Positions 1 through 11,641 of a stretch of DNA of 64,000 bases are shown here, piece after piece. Below the pieces are notes generated by a model that saw only the letters and a list, made by a program, of their open reading frames with translations, was not told the DNA's origin and ran no database searches. The stretch covers positions 15,543,752 through 15,607,751 of the forward strand of contig NC_073692.1 of the NCBI RefSeq assembly GCF_029784155.1. The letters run 5' to 3'. The translations under genes were made by a program, and so were the position numbers. The first letter of the stretch is position 1; every line of letters begins with the position of its first letter. The DNA comes from Uranotaenia lowii. Its lineage: Eukaryota; Arthropoda; Insecta; Diptera; Culicidae.

Positions 1-890
1 ACCCGGTCTGAAAATTTAGAAATTGCCTGTCGCCTTGGTGGTCCATGGCACGTGACTTTCCGGGATATTCGCGACACCCTCTTTAGAGTTGAACTTAGAA
101 TAGTTGCGACGGAAAAGAGAAGGGAGACACCGGTCAAAAGTTAATCGCTGTTACTGCGGATGGATGAGCTACACACATGTGATTTCGCGTTCGTCAGACT
201 CCGACCGAGGAGGGTGACGCACCGGGAAAGTGTGAAATCCCTTTTCGATGACACAGTTTTTTTTTTAAACTACTACCAAATTCCCACTGTTGAAGGCAAA
301 TCATGAGAACTGTGCGACAGGAACGTGACTTTTGCAGCCTAAAGTGCGGACTAAAAGAGGGTGCAAAAACGCGAGGGTCGAATCAGCTGCTAATCAGATT
401 TCTATTAGGCTTTTCGTTAACTATACGTCAATCCCAGTTCTCTCAACTGGATGTAGTTACTTGGGTATCAAAGATTCTCACACAGATTTCCCGTCACGTC
501 TCGGTTTACAAATCACCAACGATCATTGAGTTATCGCGTATATCTGAACCTTCGAGCTGTGTGTGGTGCGCGAAATTTTCAGGCTGAATCTGAGCAGCAG
601 CAACTCGGTGCTAAGATCGCAAGAGAAGTTCATAAAGATAGCGCGGGTTCCGAGAGAGGTTGATCCCAATCTCGCGTGCGATTGTGTTTTGATTTGCGGC
701 CCAAAAATCGCCCCGAAGTCTACTAACGACACGTTACGAATGTTGATTGTCGATTTGAGCATAGAAAAATGCTTAAAATTGGGTAGCATACGAGAAAAGT
801 CGATTTGATGAGAGCATAAAAGTGGGAGAGCAAGGTTTTGCTTATCACTTTCTTATAAGAGAAATATATGTGAAAACCCTTCATTGGGTC
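1..890. other. unannotated single-copy-looking sequence
   Basis: No recognisable gene, terminal repeat or RNA. Short open frames on both strands overlap one another and show no domain I recognise. The stretch ends where the TCTGAA-type minisatellite begins. Confidence 0.5.
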
Positions 891-892
891 TA

Positions 893-1996
893 AATCTGAA
901 ATCTACATCTGAATTCTAAAATCTGAATCTGAAATCTGAATCTGAAATCCGAATCTGACATCTGAATCTGAAATCTGAATCTGAAATCTGAATCTGAAAT
1001 CTGAATCTGAAATCTGAATCTGAAATCTGAATCTGAAATCTGAATCTGAAATCTGAATCTGAAATCTGAATCTGAAATCTGAATCTGAAATCTGAATCTG
1101 AAATCTGAATCTGAAATCTGAATCTGAAATCTGAATCTGAAATCTGAATCTGAAATCTGAATCTGAAATCTGAATCTGATATCTGAATCTGATATCTGAA
1201 TCTGAAATCTGAATCTGAAATCTGAATCTGAAATCTGAATCTGAAATCTGAATCTGAAATCTGAATCTGAAATCTGAAATCTGAAATCTGAATCTGAAAT
1301 CTGAATCTGAAATCTGAATCTGAAATCTGAATCTGAAATCTGAATCTGAAATCTGAATCTGAAATCTGAATCTGAAATCTGAATCTGAAATCTGAATCTG
1401 AAATCTGAATCTGAAATCTGAATCTGAAATCTGAAATCTGAATCTGAAATCTGAATCTGAAATCTGAATCTGAATCTGAATCTGAATCTGAAATTTGAGA
1501 TCTGAATCTGAATCTGAAATCTGAGATCTGAATCCGAAATCTGAATCTGAAATCTGAATTTAGAATTTTGAAATGTGAATCTGAAATCTGAATCGGAAAT
1601 CTGAATCTGAATCCGAAATCTAAATCTGAAATCTGAATCCGAAATCTGAATCTGAATCTCAAATTTTTTACTGAAATCTGAATCTGAAATCTAAATCTGA
1701 AATCTGAGTGAAATCTGAATCTAAATCTGAAATCTGAATCTGAAATCTGAATCTGAAATCTGAATCTGAAATCTGAATCTGAAATCTGAATCTGAAATCT
1801 GAATCTGAAATCTGAAATCTGAACCTGAATCTGAATCTTAAATTTGAGATCTGAATCTGAAATCTGAGATCTGAATCCGAAATCTGAATCTGAAATCTGA
1901 ATTCAGAATTCTGAAATGTGAATCTGAAATCTGAATCGGAAATCTGAATCTGAAATCTGAATCCGAAATCTAAATCTGAAATCTGAATTCAGGATT
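893..1996. repeat. 13-bp minisatellite, unit ATCTGAATCTGAA
   Basis: Near-perfect tandem copies of a 13-bp unit built from a 6-mer (ATCTGA) plus a 7-mer (ATCTGAA). Copies are very regular from about 960 to 1480. After that they become degenerate, with phase slips, 6-bp-only stretches and variants such as ATCCGAA and AGATCTGAA, up to about 1990. Three units make 39 nt, so one minus-strand frame stays open for 248 codons with a 13-residue period. That is a by-product of the repeat, not a gene. The array runs directly into the next, longer-unit repeat. Confidence 0.95.
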
Positions 1997-2492
1997 TTGT
2001 CACTGTGGATTCTTTGACTGGCCATGAGCTTTAACCTAAGTTCAGGATGTTGTCATTTTGGTTTCTTTAACTGGCCATGCGCTTCAACACGGGTTCAAGA
2101 ATGTTTAACTATTGATTTTCAACTGGCCATGAGCCAATAAGTGAGCTCAGGATTTTGTCGTTTTGGGTTCTCCATCTGGCCATACTCAGGTTTGTCATTA
2201 TGGTTTCTTCAACTGGCCATGGGCTTGTAGGATGTTGCTTATTTAGTTTCTTCAGCTGGCCATGTTAATCGGGTTCGGGATTTTGTCATTATGGTTTTCA
2301 AGTTTTGGTACGACCTCATACTCGGGCTCAGGATTATTTCACTATTTTTAATGGCCTTCACCTTAAACCCGGATTCATTCAGAGTTTTGTCATTTTAGTT
2401 TCTCAACTGGCCAGAAACTCGGGATACTCGGGTTCAGGAATTTGTCACTTTGTTTTATTTGAACGGCCATCACTATGGATTTTTAACAGGCC
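1987..2492. repeat. degenerate ~60-bp tandem repeat (CTGGCCAT repeat)
   Basis: About eight diverged copies of a unit of roughly 45-70 bp. Each has a TTCAGGATTTTGTCATT-like start, a GGTTTCTTCAA middle and a CTGGCCATG core. The core is seen near 2019, 2070, 2122, 2176, 2212, 2257 and 2406, with weaker copies later. The array is cut by the transposon starting at 2497 and one more copy continues beyond it. Confidence 0.8.
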
Positions 2493-2496
2493 TAAA

Positions 2497-3733
2497 CTGC
2501 CGTTGGAAGCATAATTGTCACATGTTACAAAAAGGCAAAGCGAGAAAAACGCGATCAAAGTTTCACAAAAACACTTTGCTGTTATCGCACAGTTTCGCAA
2601 TTTTTTTTACTTCAATGCCGTAGATCTCTAAAGTATACTCCCATCATATGAGCCTCGATCAAATTTTTCGAAAATGAACTGTTTTTTCAATGAAAATCCT
2701 TGTGTGACATTTATGCCGCGAAATTCTATGAATAGTCGAAAAATGGACGCATATTTGTCACACTACGAGCATTTTCTCAGTAGTTGTTTGGTTTGGGATT
2801 TCGTGTGTGGCTCTTGTGTTTTATTCGTGAATGGAAGCTTAAATTGAAAAAATCAGGTCTGAATCGAATTATTTGAAAGCGTACATTATTTGGTGACAAA
2901 CATGAAGTGTTTAACGGATTCGACCAATAAAACGGCCCGTGGAGCAATTTGCGGCAGCTCACTCACTTTACAGGAAACAACATTTCTTCAACTAACTGTC
3001 AGCTGCGCGCTGAAAATGTCGCAACCGCGAGAGAAGTGATACCAGAAAAGGGCAATCAATCCGTTTGAAATAAATACGGTCCTGGGACAAGTTCCGGATG
3101 AAGTAACTCTGGCGGAATAGTTCGTAAACATTAAAAAACAGACCTCCGGTATTTTGTGAGGTGCGCCAAAATCAAAAACTCAAAGCAAAACCAAAAAAGA
3201 AATGGTCTGCTGAAACCACCGACAATCACATATGGCCATCCTGGAAAATTGTGAATTACAGTTCCACGGCACCGGAAGAGTAATAATTTGACTAATGTTG
3301 TGAAGCGGGTTACGTTTGCATGCATTCTTCCAAGCGCCAGCAACGAACCCGAAGCAGTTTGCAGAGTTTTTCTTGCACATGCTGGGATGTCGCGAAAACA
3401 GTGACTTTTCCCCCTCTTTATACCTCTGTGATCCCCTCCAGATTATCGAGGACACGTATGCCAAGTTTGGTGAAAATCTATTTAGACGTTCCGAAGTTAT
3501 AATACGTTCATTTATTGAGTGTGACAAATATGCGTCCAATCATTTCAGTGTGACAGTTATGCGTCCATTTGTCCCAGTGTGACAAATTGACTTTGAATTT
3601 TTCTTGAAATTTCTAGAACAAACTTTATGTTTCGACAAAGAATTTCAATAATACGTATCAAATTATGATGATTGGCATCAAAAAGTCAAAAACGTCGAAA
3701 TGTCACATGTGACAATTATGCGTCCAACGGCAG
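2497..3733. mobile_element. 1,237-bp non-autonomous DNA transposon with 29-bp TIRs
   Basis: The left end (2497-2525, starting CTGCCGTTGG) is the reverse complement of the right end (3705-3733, ending CCAACGGCAG) with one mismatch in 29 bp. TAAA flanks both sides (2493-2496 and 3734-3737), giving a probable 4-bp target duplication; a TA or TAA duplication with slightly longer ends cannot be excluded. The TIR motif GGACGCATAATTGTCACA recurs inside the element in inverted orientation: about 2745-2764 on the left, and about 3520-3538 and 3547-3566 on the right. Such subterminal repeats look like transposase-binding sites. No transposase domain is recognisable in the interior; two overlapping opposite-strand frames (88 and 119 codons, about 3180-3582) match nothing I know. 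The superfamily is not assignable with confidence. Confidence 0.88.
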
Positions 3734-3737
3734 TAAA

Positions 3738-3800
3738 GCTTATGCTCGGATTCAGAAGTTTGTTACTTAAGTTTCTTTATCTGATCAATTAGGCCATTTC
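3738..3800. repeat. continuation of the CTGGCCAT tandem repeat
   Basis: A single degenerate copy (GGATTCAGAAGTTTGT ... GTTTCTTTATCTG ... GGCCAT) resumes right after the transposon. It shows the element landed inside the array. Confidence 0.6.
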
Positions 3801-5916
3801 CGTTGCTTCTGCCTAGTTTGAAAATCACTCTGCTTTTTCAATAATGTACTGTTTCCTAAAAGTATATTCTTCATAATGATTTTATGCCGTATTTAATCTT
3901 GTTCCTGAAAAAAAATTCTTGTAATTACTCAAATATACCGATGAGAGATGTTAATACTAAACAGTGCATGTGATTGATTAACCACTTAATATTTGTATTA
4001 TGATTCTTCGATTGCAGTACAACAAACTCGCTTCAGCCATATTGGTTGCTTAAATTTTTTTCGATACTCCAGATTTCTGATTTTTAACATACAATGTATA
4101 AAAAAAAGTAAAATTCTGGACAATTGCTCTGACACCATATTCAAAACCAACTCAACGAAACGAAGACATTTACATAAATAACCAGCTAAATTGCTCGCTA
4201 AATAACAACTTTGAGTAAGGAGGCTGATTACTCGCCGACAGATGCGAAGCGCTCACAACAACTTTGGGGCTCGCAACCGGGAAAATGAAAAAAAGGGGGG
4301 AACGATGACGACGACGACGACGCGACGGTTAAAACCGAATCTCCACTCAACAATCAGCAAACGACGAAACGGCAGTGTGCGATGGTTTTGATCCGAAAGG
4401 TCCGATAAGAAATCACATTAGACCGGGGGAGGTGTGGGGTAACTCATTGCTCGAAGGGGGGCTGGCCAGCAGCTTATATGTAAACTGCAACACAACACTA
4501 CAATATATCATAGCTTAATCAACTTTAATGACACCCCGAACAATAGGGGGAGATGTGTCGGTTATATGGTGGGATTTATCGGGTGGAAATCGGTCCAACA
4601 AAAGAGATTCGGTCGATCGATTGGGATCGAACCAAATTCTCACCACAGAAAATTGTTTCAAAAGTGACAGTTGGGTTCTGGGTGTACTAACTGTGTCTAG
4701 CAGCACCACGAGTCGTTATATTAGCCATAGGCTTACTCATGATTGCTTGTTGTATTATTTTATTACAGATTGTGGATGGATTGGATTGGCTTGGATGGAT
4801 GGATTTGCCTTTTATCGGCAGGGATCTTTAGAGTTTGGCTGCGGTCGTCGGTCAGTCGCGTGTTTTAACGTTTGCTAAGAGAGAATAATGAGAGCGCGGG
4901 AGCAAGCTAATCAACATTGTCGTCATCGGATCGGATCTCCCTCAATAATGAGGGAGATGTTGATGAGAGGATTCGACAATGCGATGAGCGACTGAGAGCG
5001 AATGGCGACCGTAAAACAAAACCGAGAAGGAGAGATCGCCGGAAAGCAAGTGGAACGACGAGAAGCTGAAATACACAAAAACCGAAGGACGGTATCTATC
5101 GGGGAGATCTGGTGATGGTGGAAAAGAAGCGGAAGGAGAACAGGAGGTAAGCCGACGACGAGAAGGCTGAAAATGATCTCCAAGTGTTGATAAGATTTTA
5201 TTTATTGATAAAATTTTTATACCCGGGTACAACAGCACAGTGCCTGAGTGAGTGAGGCACAGCACACAGCAAATTCAGAGTGTAGATACAGCAGAGAGGA
5301 GGCAAAACGACGAACCATTGAAAGGCTGGCTGGCTGACTGGCTTGTTCTGTTCAGTCAGAGTCAGGGTATATGTACACACAGGCGTATGTAGTGTAGAGG
5401 CACTGATGTTTGCCATTGATAAGCCCAGCCGGTCTCCGTCGGGGAGATTCACGCTGGTATTGGTAAAATAACAACAACAAGAGCACATGCATCACTCGGC
5501 CACCAGGCCAACTCAGTCGGGACAGGCCTGCTGAAGGCAAGAATGAAACCATTGTGGGGAATCAGAGATGCCAGATATCATCGACGGATACCCGGGATAC
5601 CAGGACCGGCCTAACTAAGACTAAGATCCAAGGCTGAACTGAAATGTTTTCAAGGAAATTAATTCTCAATCACTGGGTGTGTTGACAACGAGGTTGGGTA
5701 ACTGTCTGTTTCAAAAAAGTTTTTTTTTGAAGAAATATTTTTTAAACAAAGCATTTAAATCGTGTTTTGATTATGTTGGATATCAATACATTTTTATTTT
5801 TAAATTTCAAATAATCTGCTGGTTTTGTTAGAATTAAGAAAGTTTATTCCGTTTTTCATGTTTATGTTATTAGTTACTCTACTATGTGTTGTGAGCCTAC
5901 TTGGATGAATAATTCT
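3801..5916. other. single-copy-looking region with short (ACG)n tract
   Basis: No gene recognised. About 4200-5600 is visibly less AT-rich than its surroundings, with an (ACG)n microsatellite at 4301-4323 and WGATAAG-type motifs such as TTGATAAG near 5188 and near 5418. It resembles intronic or intergenic regulatory DNA, but nothing here proves function. Confidence 0.4.
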
Positions 5917-6091
5917 ACTGAATCAAAGCAATCGAAAGGTTCCCTTTAACTAAACCACGGTAAAAAAAAGAGTTCAGATCAAGGTATTTCGATAGCAACT
6001 TACTATCTTATTCAGTAAGCATTTTCGGTATCTGAACTTTTCTTTTACCGTGGATGAATTAAAGGGAATTTTCAGATTGCTTTGACTCAGT
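5917..6091. mobile_element. palindromic MITE-like element, ~175 bp
   Basis: Two inverted arms meet around a short centre. The left arm runs from ACTGAATCAAAGCAATC through TTCCCTTTAA to CCACGGTAAA (to about 5985). The right arm is its imperfect reverse complement (TTTACCGTGG near 6044, TTAAAGGGAA near 6059, GATTGCTTTGACTCAGT at 6075-6091). Arm identity is high in blocks separated by small differences. No clear target duplication was found, so the outer limits are approximate. Confidence 0.65.
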
Positions 6092-6689
6092 CATTAATAA
6101 CTTTTTGTATAATAAGCTTTGAATCATTCCTTTTTTAATTTAAGATTTAATCAGCCGCAAAGGATTTTAAACGACAATAAGTAAGGCTTTTTCTAATGTC
6201 ATTTAGGTTCAGTATGAATGACAGGGAACACAACCTTCATCCTAGAGACTCTCTTCTTTTTCGGGATTTTAATCCTTTAGGATACCGTTCAATACCGTTC
6301 ATAATTTTATAGATATGAGAAGCACGTACACTGTCACTTTGACTTTGCACTTTCATAACTTTTTAACACTGATGATAATTTTTGTTCAAATTTTCTGCAT
6401 AAGATTAATCAAACACTATTATTTTACTAAATTTACCAGGACCTTTTTCAGAACCAGGAATAAAAATATATCAAGCAGCATGCAAGGACGAAAAAAGAAT
6501 AAAATGAAATTTTGATAGACTTGAAATATTATGGCAAGTGATATACTCCGTGTAAACTCCACCTTGGGCCGCACACCTGGTTCCCACCTGGAATCGTTTA
6601 AAACACTATTCTTAAATAGTGGAAGGTCTATTCGCGCTAGTGCGCTCCAAGCTTTCAGCAAAACCTCTCATCTCTACGACTGGACGTCC
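6092..6689. other. AT-rich sequence, nothing recognised
   Basis: No gene, terminal repeat or RNA recognised. It leads into the CTCGAG minisatellite. Confidence 0.4.
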
Positions 6690-7045
6690 CAACTATCCTC
6701 TAGCGACTTGAGTGTCGGTTCTCATCCTCGCAATGACTCGAGATTCCCACACAAACCTCTCCTCTTCGTGACTCGAGGCCTGATCTCTCCTCAAGACTCG
6801 AGATCCGACTCCTCCTCGCATCGATTCGAGATTGACCACTACTCCACAAGATTCAATGCCCGATCTCTCCTCTAGCGACTCGAGATTTGACCTCTTCTCG
6901 TAATGACTCGAGGTGACCACTTATACCCCTCCTCTTACGACTCGAGATCCGACCCCTTATCATAAAGACTCGGGGTTGACCACACAAACCTCTCCTCCTG
7001 AAGATTCGAGGCCTGACCTCTCCTCTAACGACGACCTTGGCCGTC
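6690..7045. repeat. degenerate minisatellite with CGACTCGAGATC core
   Basis: About ten diverged units of roughly 30-45 bp, each combining a pyrimidine-rich CCTCTCCTC segment with a (C/T)GACTCGAG(A/G) core and a (C)GACC tail. CTCGAG itself occurs at least six times. On the minus strand this lies beyond the 3' end of the R1-like element and may be part of its tail. Confidence 0.7.
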
Positions 7046-7800
7046 GTGTGCCGATCAAGAGCAGCTTATCCTAGTATCGCGCCTGTTACAGCACACGAAG
7101 ACGTCATTTTACTCCAACTCTAATGGCTCACCCTGCGTCGAGAGCCACTCTACCCGTGGGTATTCCCCGATCGTGGAATAACCGTTTCCCAACGATTTCC
7201 ACTGCGAAGAAGGTCAAGTCTTATCCCCGCAGCTTCGGTCGTTGAGATCCGCCCTACTCGGATACTCCCCGAAGGTTCTACGCACCCACGGCATCCGCTA
7301 CGCAGAAGATGTTGCCTTATCTTTGTAGCTTCAAACAGTGGGGTCGGACGCACACTACTCGACAGCCCGCCGTCGATGGGGTCAGTCTACTCCGACCGTT
7401 GTCCGGTCTTCTTCAACCCTAGGATTTTCTGTCCGCGGCTTTTTCTGCACGTCATGTGGCAGATCGAGAGCAGCTTATCCTGGACTCGCGCCGCCTGTCA
7501 CGGCACACATTCGGGACTTTGAACACTACGACTCGGATGTCTCCCGAAAGTGACGACATCCTACACCGACTCGAGAGGCTCGCCCGGCATCGAGAGCCTC
7601 TCTACCCGTGGGAATCTCCCGACAGTGGTTAACCCTCTTCCTGAGAAGTTTGCTACGAGGAAAGTCTTATCCCCGACGTTGGGATATCCTACACACAGAA
7701 GATGATGCCTTATCTTTGTAGCTTAGATCAAGGGATCGGACGCACACTACTTAGATGCTCCCTGACGATGGAGTCATCCTACACCGTTCGCGGGCTGCCG
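7030..7800. repeat. two ~400-bp imperfect tandem copies
   Basis: Paired landmarks lie 390-410 bp apart: GAGCAGCTTATCCT (7059 and 7468), CTCTACCCGTGGG (about 7147 and 7601), CAGAAGATG(T/A)TGCC (7303 and 7696), TTATCTTTGTAGCTT, and TCGGACGCACACTAC. The second copy runs into the C-terminal codons of the R1-like element, so the pair probably represents its duplicated 3' untranslated tail, read on the minus strand. Confidence 0.75.
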
Positions 7801-9125
7801 TTGACTCCAGCTCCTCTGCAGGGCAGTCATGATCCGGGTGAACCCATCGCTGACCGCATGTTAAGTGTTGGAATCCACACACATCCTCTGTGCCACGTTG
7901 TATGCTGTCGTGTCGGGCCCGCAGGCGGCAAGTATGTTGGAACGTACCGCCGAAAACCTCGGACAGGCAAACACCAAATGTTCTACGTCCCCACAATCTG
8001 AGCAATATGTCGAACCCACATGTCCAAACCGGTAGTGGTACTTCATGAAGCATCAGTCAGGAATTGCGTCATATGGAAGTCTTCACCGTGTCTTCTTCCG
8101 ATCCAGCTCCTGACATGGTTACGCTTGCCAGTATCCTCCTTTTACTACTGCAGATTGCCGAGGAGTTTGACATTATCCGTGTGAACGCGACCGTGGCTAT
8201 TGCCGCTCTCTTACACACGTAGTCGACAAGACTCGTAAAGTTGGTACCTGTTTGGAGTGAGATCATGTTGGTGATCAACACAATCTCGGTTTTGTGCTGG
8301 GCTTGACGCAGGCACTTGGAGTGCATCCAGCTTTCCACTGTCAGGATAGCTACTGCGGCAAGTAGCTGTACTTGCGCTGTACTTGCGCTGTTGAGTAGCC
8401 TCTCGCCAAGAGGACTACATCATCCGCAAATCCTTCGAGTTCAGCTCCCGATGGGAGGCTCTTTCGTAGGAGCTCGTCGTATGTGATGTTCCACAGGACC
8501 GGGCCGAGTATTGACCCCTGGGGAACACCTGCCGAAACCTCTTATGTTCGTAAACCCTCACCGGTCATATACTGTAGTTGGCGATTGTGAACGTAACTTT
8601 CCACAAGCCAATATAGATATGCCGGGATCCTCATTTGCATGATCGACGACGCAATCGCTGTCCAACTGACGCTGTTGAAGGCGTCCTTCACGTCCAGAGT
8701 GACCACCGCGCAAAAGCGGAGCCCTCTCCTTTTTGTTAGCCTGGCTCTGTCCGCTACCTCAATGACTGAGCGAATGGCATCTACGATGCTGCGTCCTCTA
8801 CGGAATCCAAATGGTTTCTCCGAGAGTCCGCTCTCACTTTCAGTGTACCTCTGAAGTCGGTTCTGAATCACCTTCTCCAGGACCTTACCCAGCCAGCGGG
8901 TAACATCGTGCTGTGGGAACAGCTCGTTGATGGTGATGCTCAATTTGTCTAGGCACGTTTCAGGTGGCGCACCCCCACTTTTAGGTTGGCCCATGACTAT
9001 CCGATAGGCATCACCCAATGGACAGTCATTGGCGTCACGGCAAAGTTGTTTGAAACGTGCCCTCTTGCTTGCGTTGATGGCCCTGCGGAGAGCCGATATT
9101 GCGCTTGTGAAGAGTGGCCTAAGCT
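7790..9125 (-). pseudogene. R1-clade non-LTR retrotransposon reverse transcriptase, broken
   Basis: The minus strand encodes the reverse transcriptase region of an R1-like non-LTR retrotransposon, which copies its RNA into nicked genomic DNA. In order: a pre-finger segment (RRAINASKRARFKQLCRD, about 9085-9030), fingers (FGFRRGRSIVDAI), palm motif A (VVTLDVKDAFNSVSW), GVPQGSILGP (8529-8512), catalytic FADD (8430-8419), a thumb-like segment (SWMHSKCLRQAQHKTEIVL, below 8338) and a C-terminal C-x2-C-x4-H-x4-C knuckle followed by PRF (about 8004-7955). It is dead. A TAA stop at 8542-8544 lies in frame between the palm and GVPQGS, a frameshift follows FADD near 8400, and there is a deletion or frameshift near 8065. 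The N-terminus and endonuclease are missing. At its upstream edge it abuts a piece of a different element. Confidence 0.9.
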
Positions 9126-9129
9126 CCTG

Positions 9130-9605
9130 GCTAGGCTAGGCTCTAGGGTACTGAGGACAATCGGTCTAATGAGGGTCATGTAGGTACGAAACACTTCGTG
9201 CGAGGGCTCTTCTCGACCGCAGTAGCTTATGCAGCCCATAGTAGGCACGACTTCCGCTGATCATTCGCCGCTGGATCTCACGGCTGGTGTCACTGTCTGC
9301 GGTCACAAGTGAGCCGGGATAGACAAAGTCTTCGACTATCATCTCCAGCTCGTCGCCGTCGATCGTGGCTACCTACTACCTGATCACGCGCTTTTGCATT
9401 TCTACCATCACAATAAAAGTCGTTCGTAGTTTTTGTGTGTTGCCGCAGCTCTGATAGACCGTGGAGCTCTGTAAGCATACCTCCTGCAGCGCTACGATTT
9501 CGAATTTGCGGCTCTTCAATTTGTTGGAGGGCACGTGGGTAATGCCCAAGAAATTTAGAGATCAGCAGTTCCTTGATCCGAGTTTCCAATCACTGGTCCC
9601 TTTTC
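9130..9605 (-). pseudogene. internally deleted second non-LTR element (endonuclease start fused to C-terminus)
   Basis: Read on the minus strand, 9520-9366 gives an endonuclease-like (EEP family) N-terminal stretch (KFEIVALQEVCLQSS). It continues in frame, through two adjacent stops near 9363, into the typical post-palm C-terminal segment of mosquito non-LTR polymerases (FVYPGSLVTADSDTSREIQ, then RAYYGLHKLLRS, about 9340-9195). A frameshift follows and the frame resumes as YMTLIRPIVL. The whole RT palm is absent, so the copy has lost its interior. The family (CR1, I or Loner-like) is not certain. It is non-functional. Confidence 0.72.
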
Positions 9606-9964
9606 GTCGCGTGGGTCTTTACCGATTTCCATCCGAATTTTTTGGTTAATTTTTCGTTGCTAGATGATTTCAAAGTAGTCGATGATTCCTTTGAATTCAG
9701 CCACAGTAATTGAAAAACCCTAATACTAGATTTCACTAGCTACCTGTTAGCATCCTCAGTGGGTTATCGGCTGAAGAAAGTGTATCATTTCCCTTCTTTA
9801 AATTGTTCAAGGTAGGTAGCTCTGAATTATTTGTAGGTTCAATTTCAAGTGGAGTTTTCGTTATGTTATAATTTTTTGTACTGGTACCTTTCAATATTTT
9901 TTTCTATTTAATGGTTTATGATTTCGCATTTTAAAGAAAAATTAATCTAAGAACAATCGAAATC
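9606..9964. other. AT-rich spacer, nothing recognised
   Basis: No gene or repeat structure recognised between the non-LTR cluster and the retroposed element. Confidence 0.4.
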
Positions 9965-9983
9965 TGAATTCATAGATATTATT

Positions 9984-11641
9984 ATTATTTTTTTTTTTTT
10001 TTTTTTTATGGCGTTTAAATAGCTCGGGGAGCTGACGCTGGAAATGAAAATTAGAATAGTTTGGAGAAGAAAATTTAAAGTTTAGAGAAGGCAGCGTAGA
10101 ATAGTAAGCGATCTTGAGACGTTGGTTAAACCATCAAGCACTTCATTATATCCATGGAATATGGATAAAATGCAGTTCAAGATAATAAACCAACCCCTCC
10201 CGATACCAGTTGGAGGAAGGACATGGGCGGGTTCGAGACTGGCCTCTACATACTCCCCACGCATCTAACTACATTTAATTTTGTGTTATTAAAGGAATCA
10301 TTTTAACTTATCTTATATGTTTTTCCTTCCTTCGTCGTCGTCTGTTGAACGTCTGCTTCGTGTCTCCGCCCCAATTCCACTGGTATGTGTGATGGGTTTC
10401 GTGATAGTTGTCTCGGGGTCCAGTCATCATATGACTCCGAATCGTATGCGCAGGGGTATATGAAAATAAAAGAAAGAGGAAAGGAGAGGAAAGAGAAATA
10501 TAAAGGAAGGAATTAGTTCTTGCATGAAGTAATTGAAGTGTTATTTGCTGTTTTTCCCTAATTTTTTGCCTTTCATTTTCTAAATTTTGAAATTTTTGTT
10601 TTTCTTTTTAGAGTTTTTCCATTTCATTGCTAATCATACTATTTTACCAAAATATGGATGTGAGAGTTTGTTTTGCTTTTTGGAGCAAGCCTATTTCAAA
10701 CTAATAAAAATTCTAGCTCAAATTAATAGTAGAAGTAAGCTACCTTATTCCTATCACAACATCACAAAATCATGAAAATTTACCAGAATATGGATATAAG
10801 AGCACATCTTACCGTACCCTACCTACCTCACATAGTTGAATGTTAAAATCCATCATAATTTACAAAAAATCTACATAGGGGTTCTATTAAAATATACCGC
10901 ATGCCTATTGTAAAATGCCCGAAATCAGTAATTAGGACTACCTACTCATTGTTATTCTTCAAAACCGTACATTCTAATATATACTTCCATAGATGAATTT
11001 CAAACTAAACCGAAAAACGTAAAGATTTGCTAAAAATGAATAATTAAATAAAAAGCAAAAAAACGTCTTACCAAATGAAATATAACATTTTCCAACAACA
11101 GCATTCCCATCCAATGAGCCTCTAGTTCTTGTAAAATGCTTGATTTAAGAATAAGCCAACGAAATTCATAAACCGCAAATACACACTTACTAGAGCATTG
11201 GGGAGGCGAATACCATAACCTTTACCTAACATCGTAATACTTTTCACACGTTTTCTCTATTTTTAATTCTACAAGACTAAACCATCTAACTACCTAACCA
11301 AACGAATTATGCCCTATTGAAAGTATCAACTTTTATTATGGTAAATTGTGATACTTTCACTACCAAATGTTGCGATTGTTCTGCGGAAGGGAGGGCAAGT
11401 GTTTCAACTCCCATTCATCTTATCAACATGGATCATGAAAAAAAAAATAGACATCTTTGAACCTACTGCTGAATTTAAACTAAATAAAGATGTCCAGCTC
11501 CTCTTCTAATTTAGGCCATATTATGACACCATGTTTAACAAGATTGTGTGTAACGACACTGTCAGGAAAATGATGGGTTGATCCATCATTTTCACAAACA
11601 TACACACCGCAGCCGTTAACCCATTGCAACTTAGGGTACGG
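9984..11641 (-). mobile_element. 1.66-kb retroposed sequence with poly(A) tail and 19-bp TSD
   Basis: The 19-bp sequence starting TGAATTCATAGA occurs exactly at 9965-9983 and 11642-11660. Between them is a 1,658-bp insert that begins on the plus strand with a run of 20 T (9988-10007). On the minus strand it is therefore a transcript copy ending in poly(A), the hallmark of LINE-mediated insertion. No open frame of meaningful length or known domain is visible, and no AATAAA sits just before the tail. It may be a 5'-truncated LINE 3' end, a long SINE-like element or a processed non-coding transcript. It contains a perfect 11-bp-arm hairpin at 11566-11593 (GAAAATGATGG arms). Confidence 0.82.

Noticed and set aside
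916..1662. 248-codon minus-strand frame rich in F/R/S/D
   Set aside because: Translation of a 13-bp minisatellite.
3180..3582. Opposite-strand 119- and 88-codon frames inside the 1.24-kb transposon as a transposase
   Set aside because: No catalytic motif or DNA-binding domain recognised; too short; mutually overlapping.
10140..10265. tRNA-derived SINE head (GGTTCGAGACT resembles a B box)
   Set aside because: No convincing A box at the right distance and the poly(A) is on the other strand, so it does not fit a SINE read in that direction.
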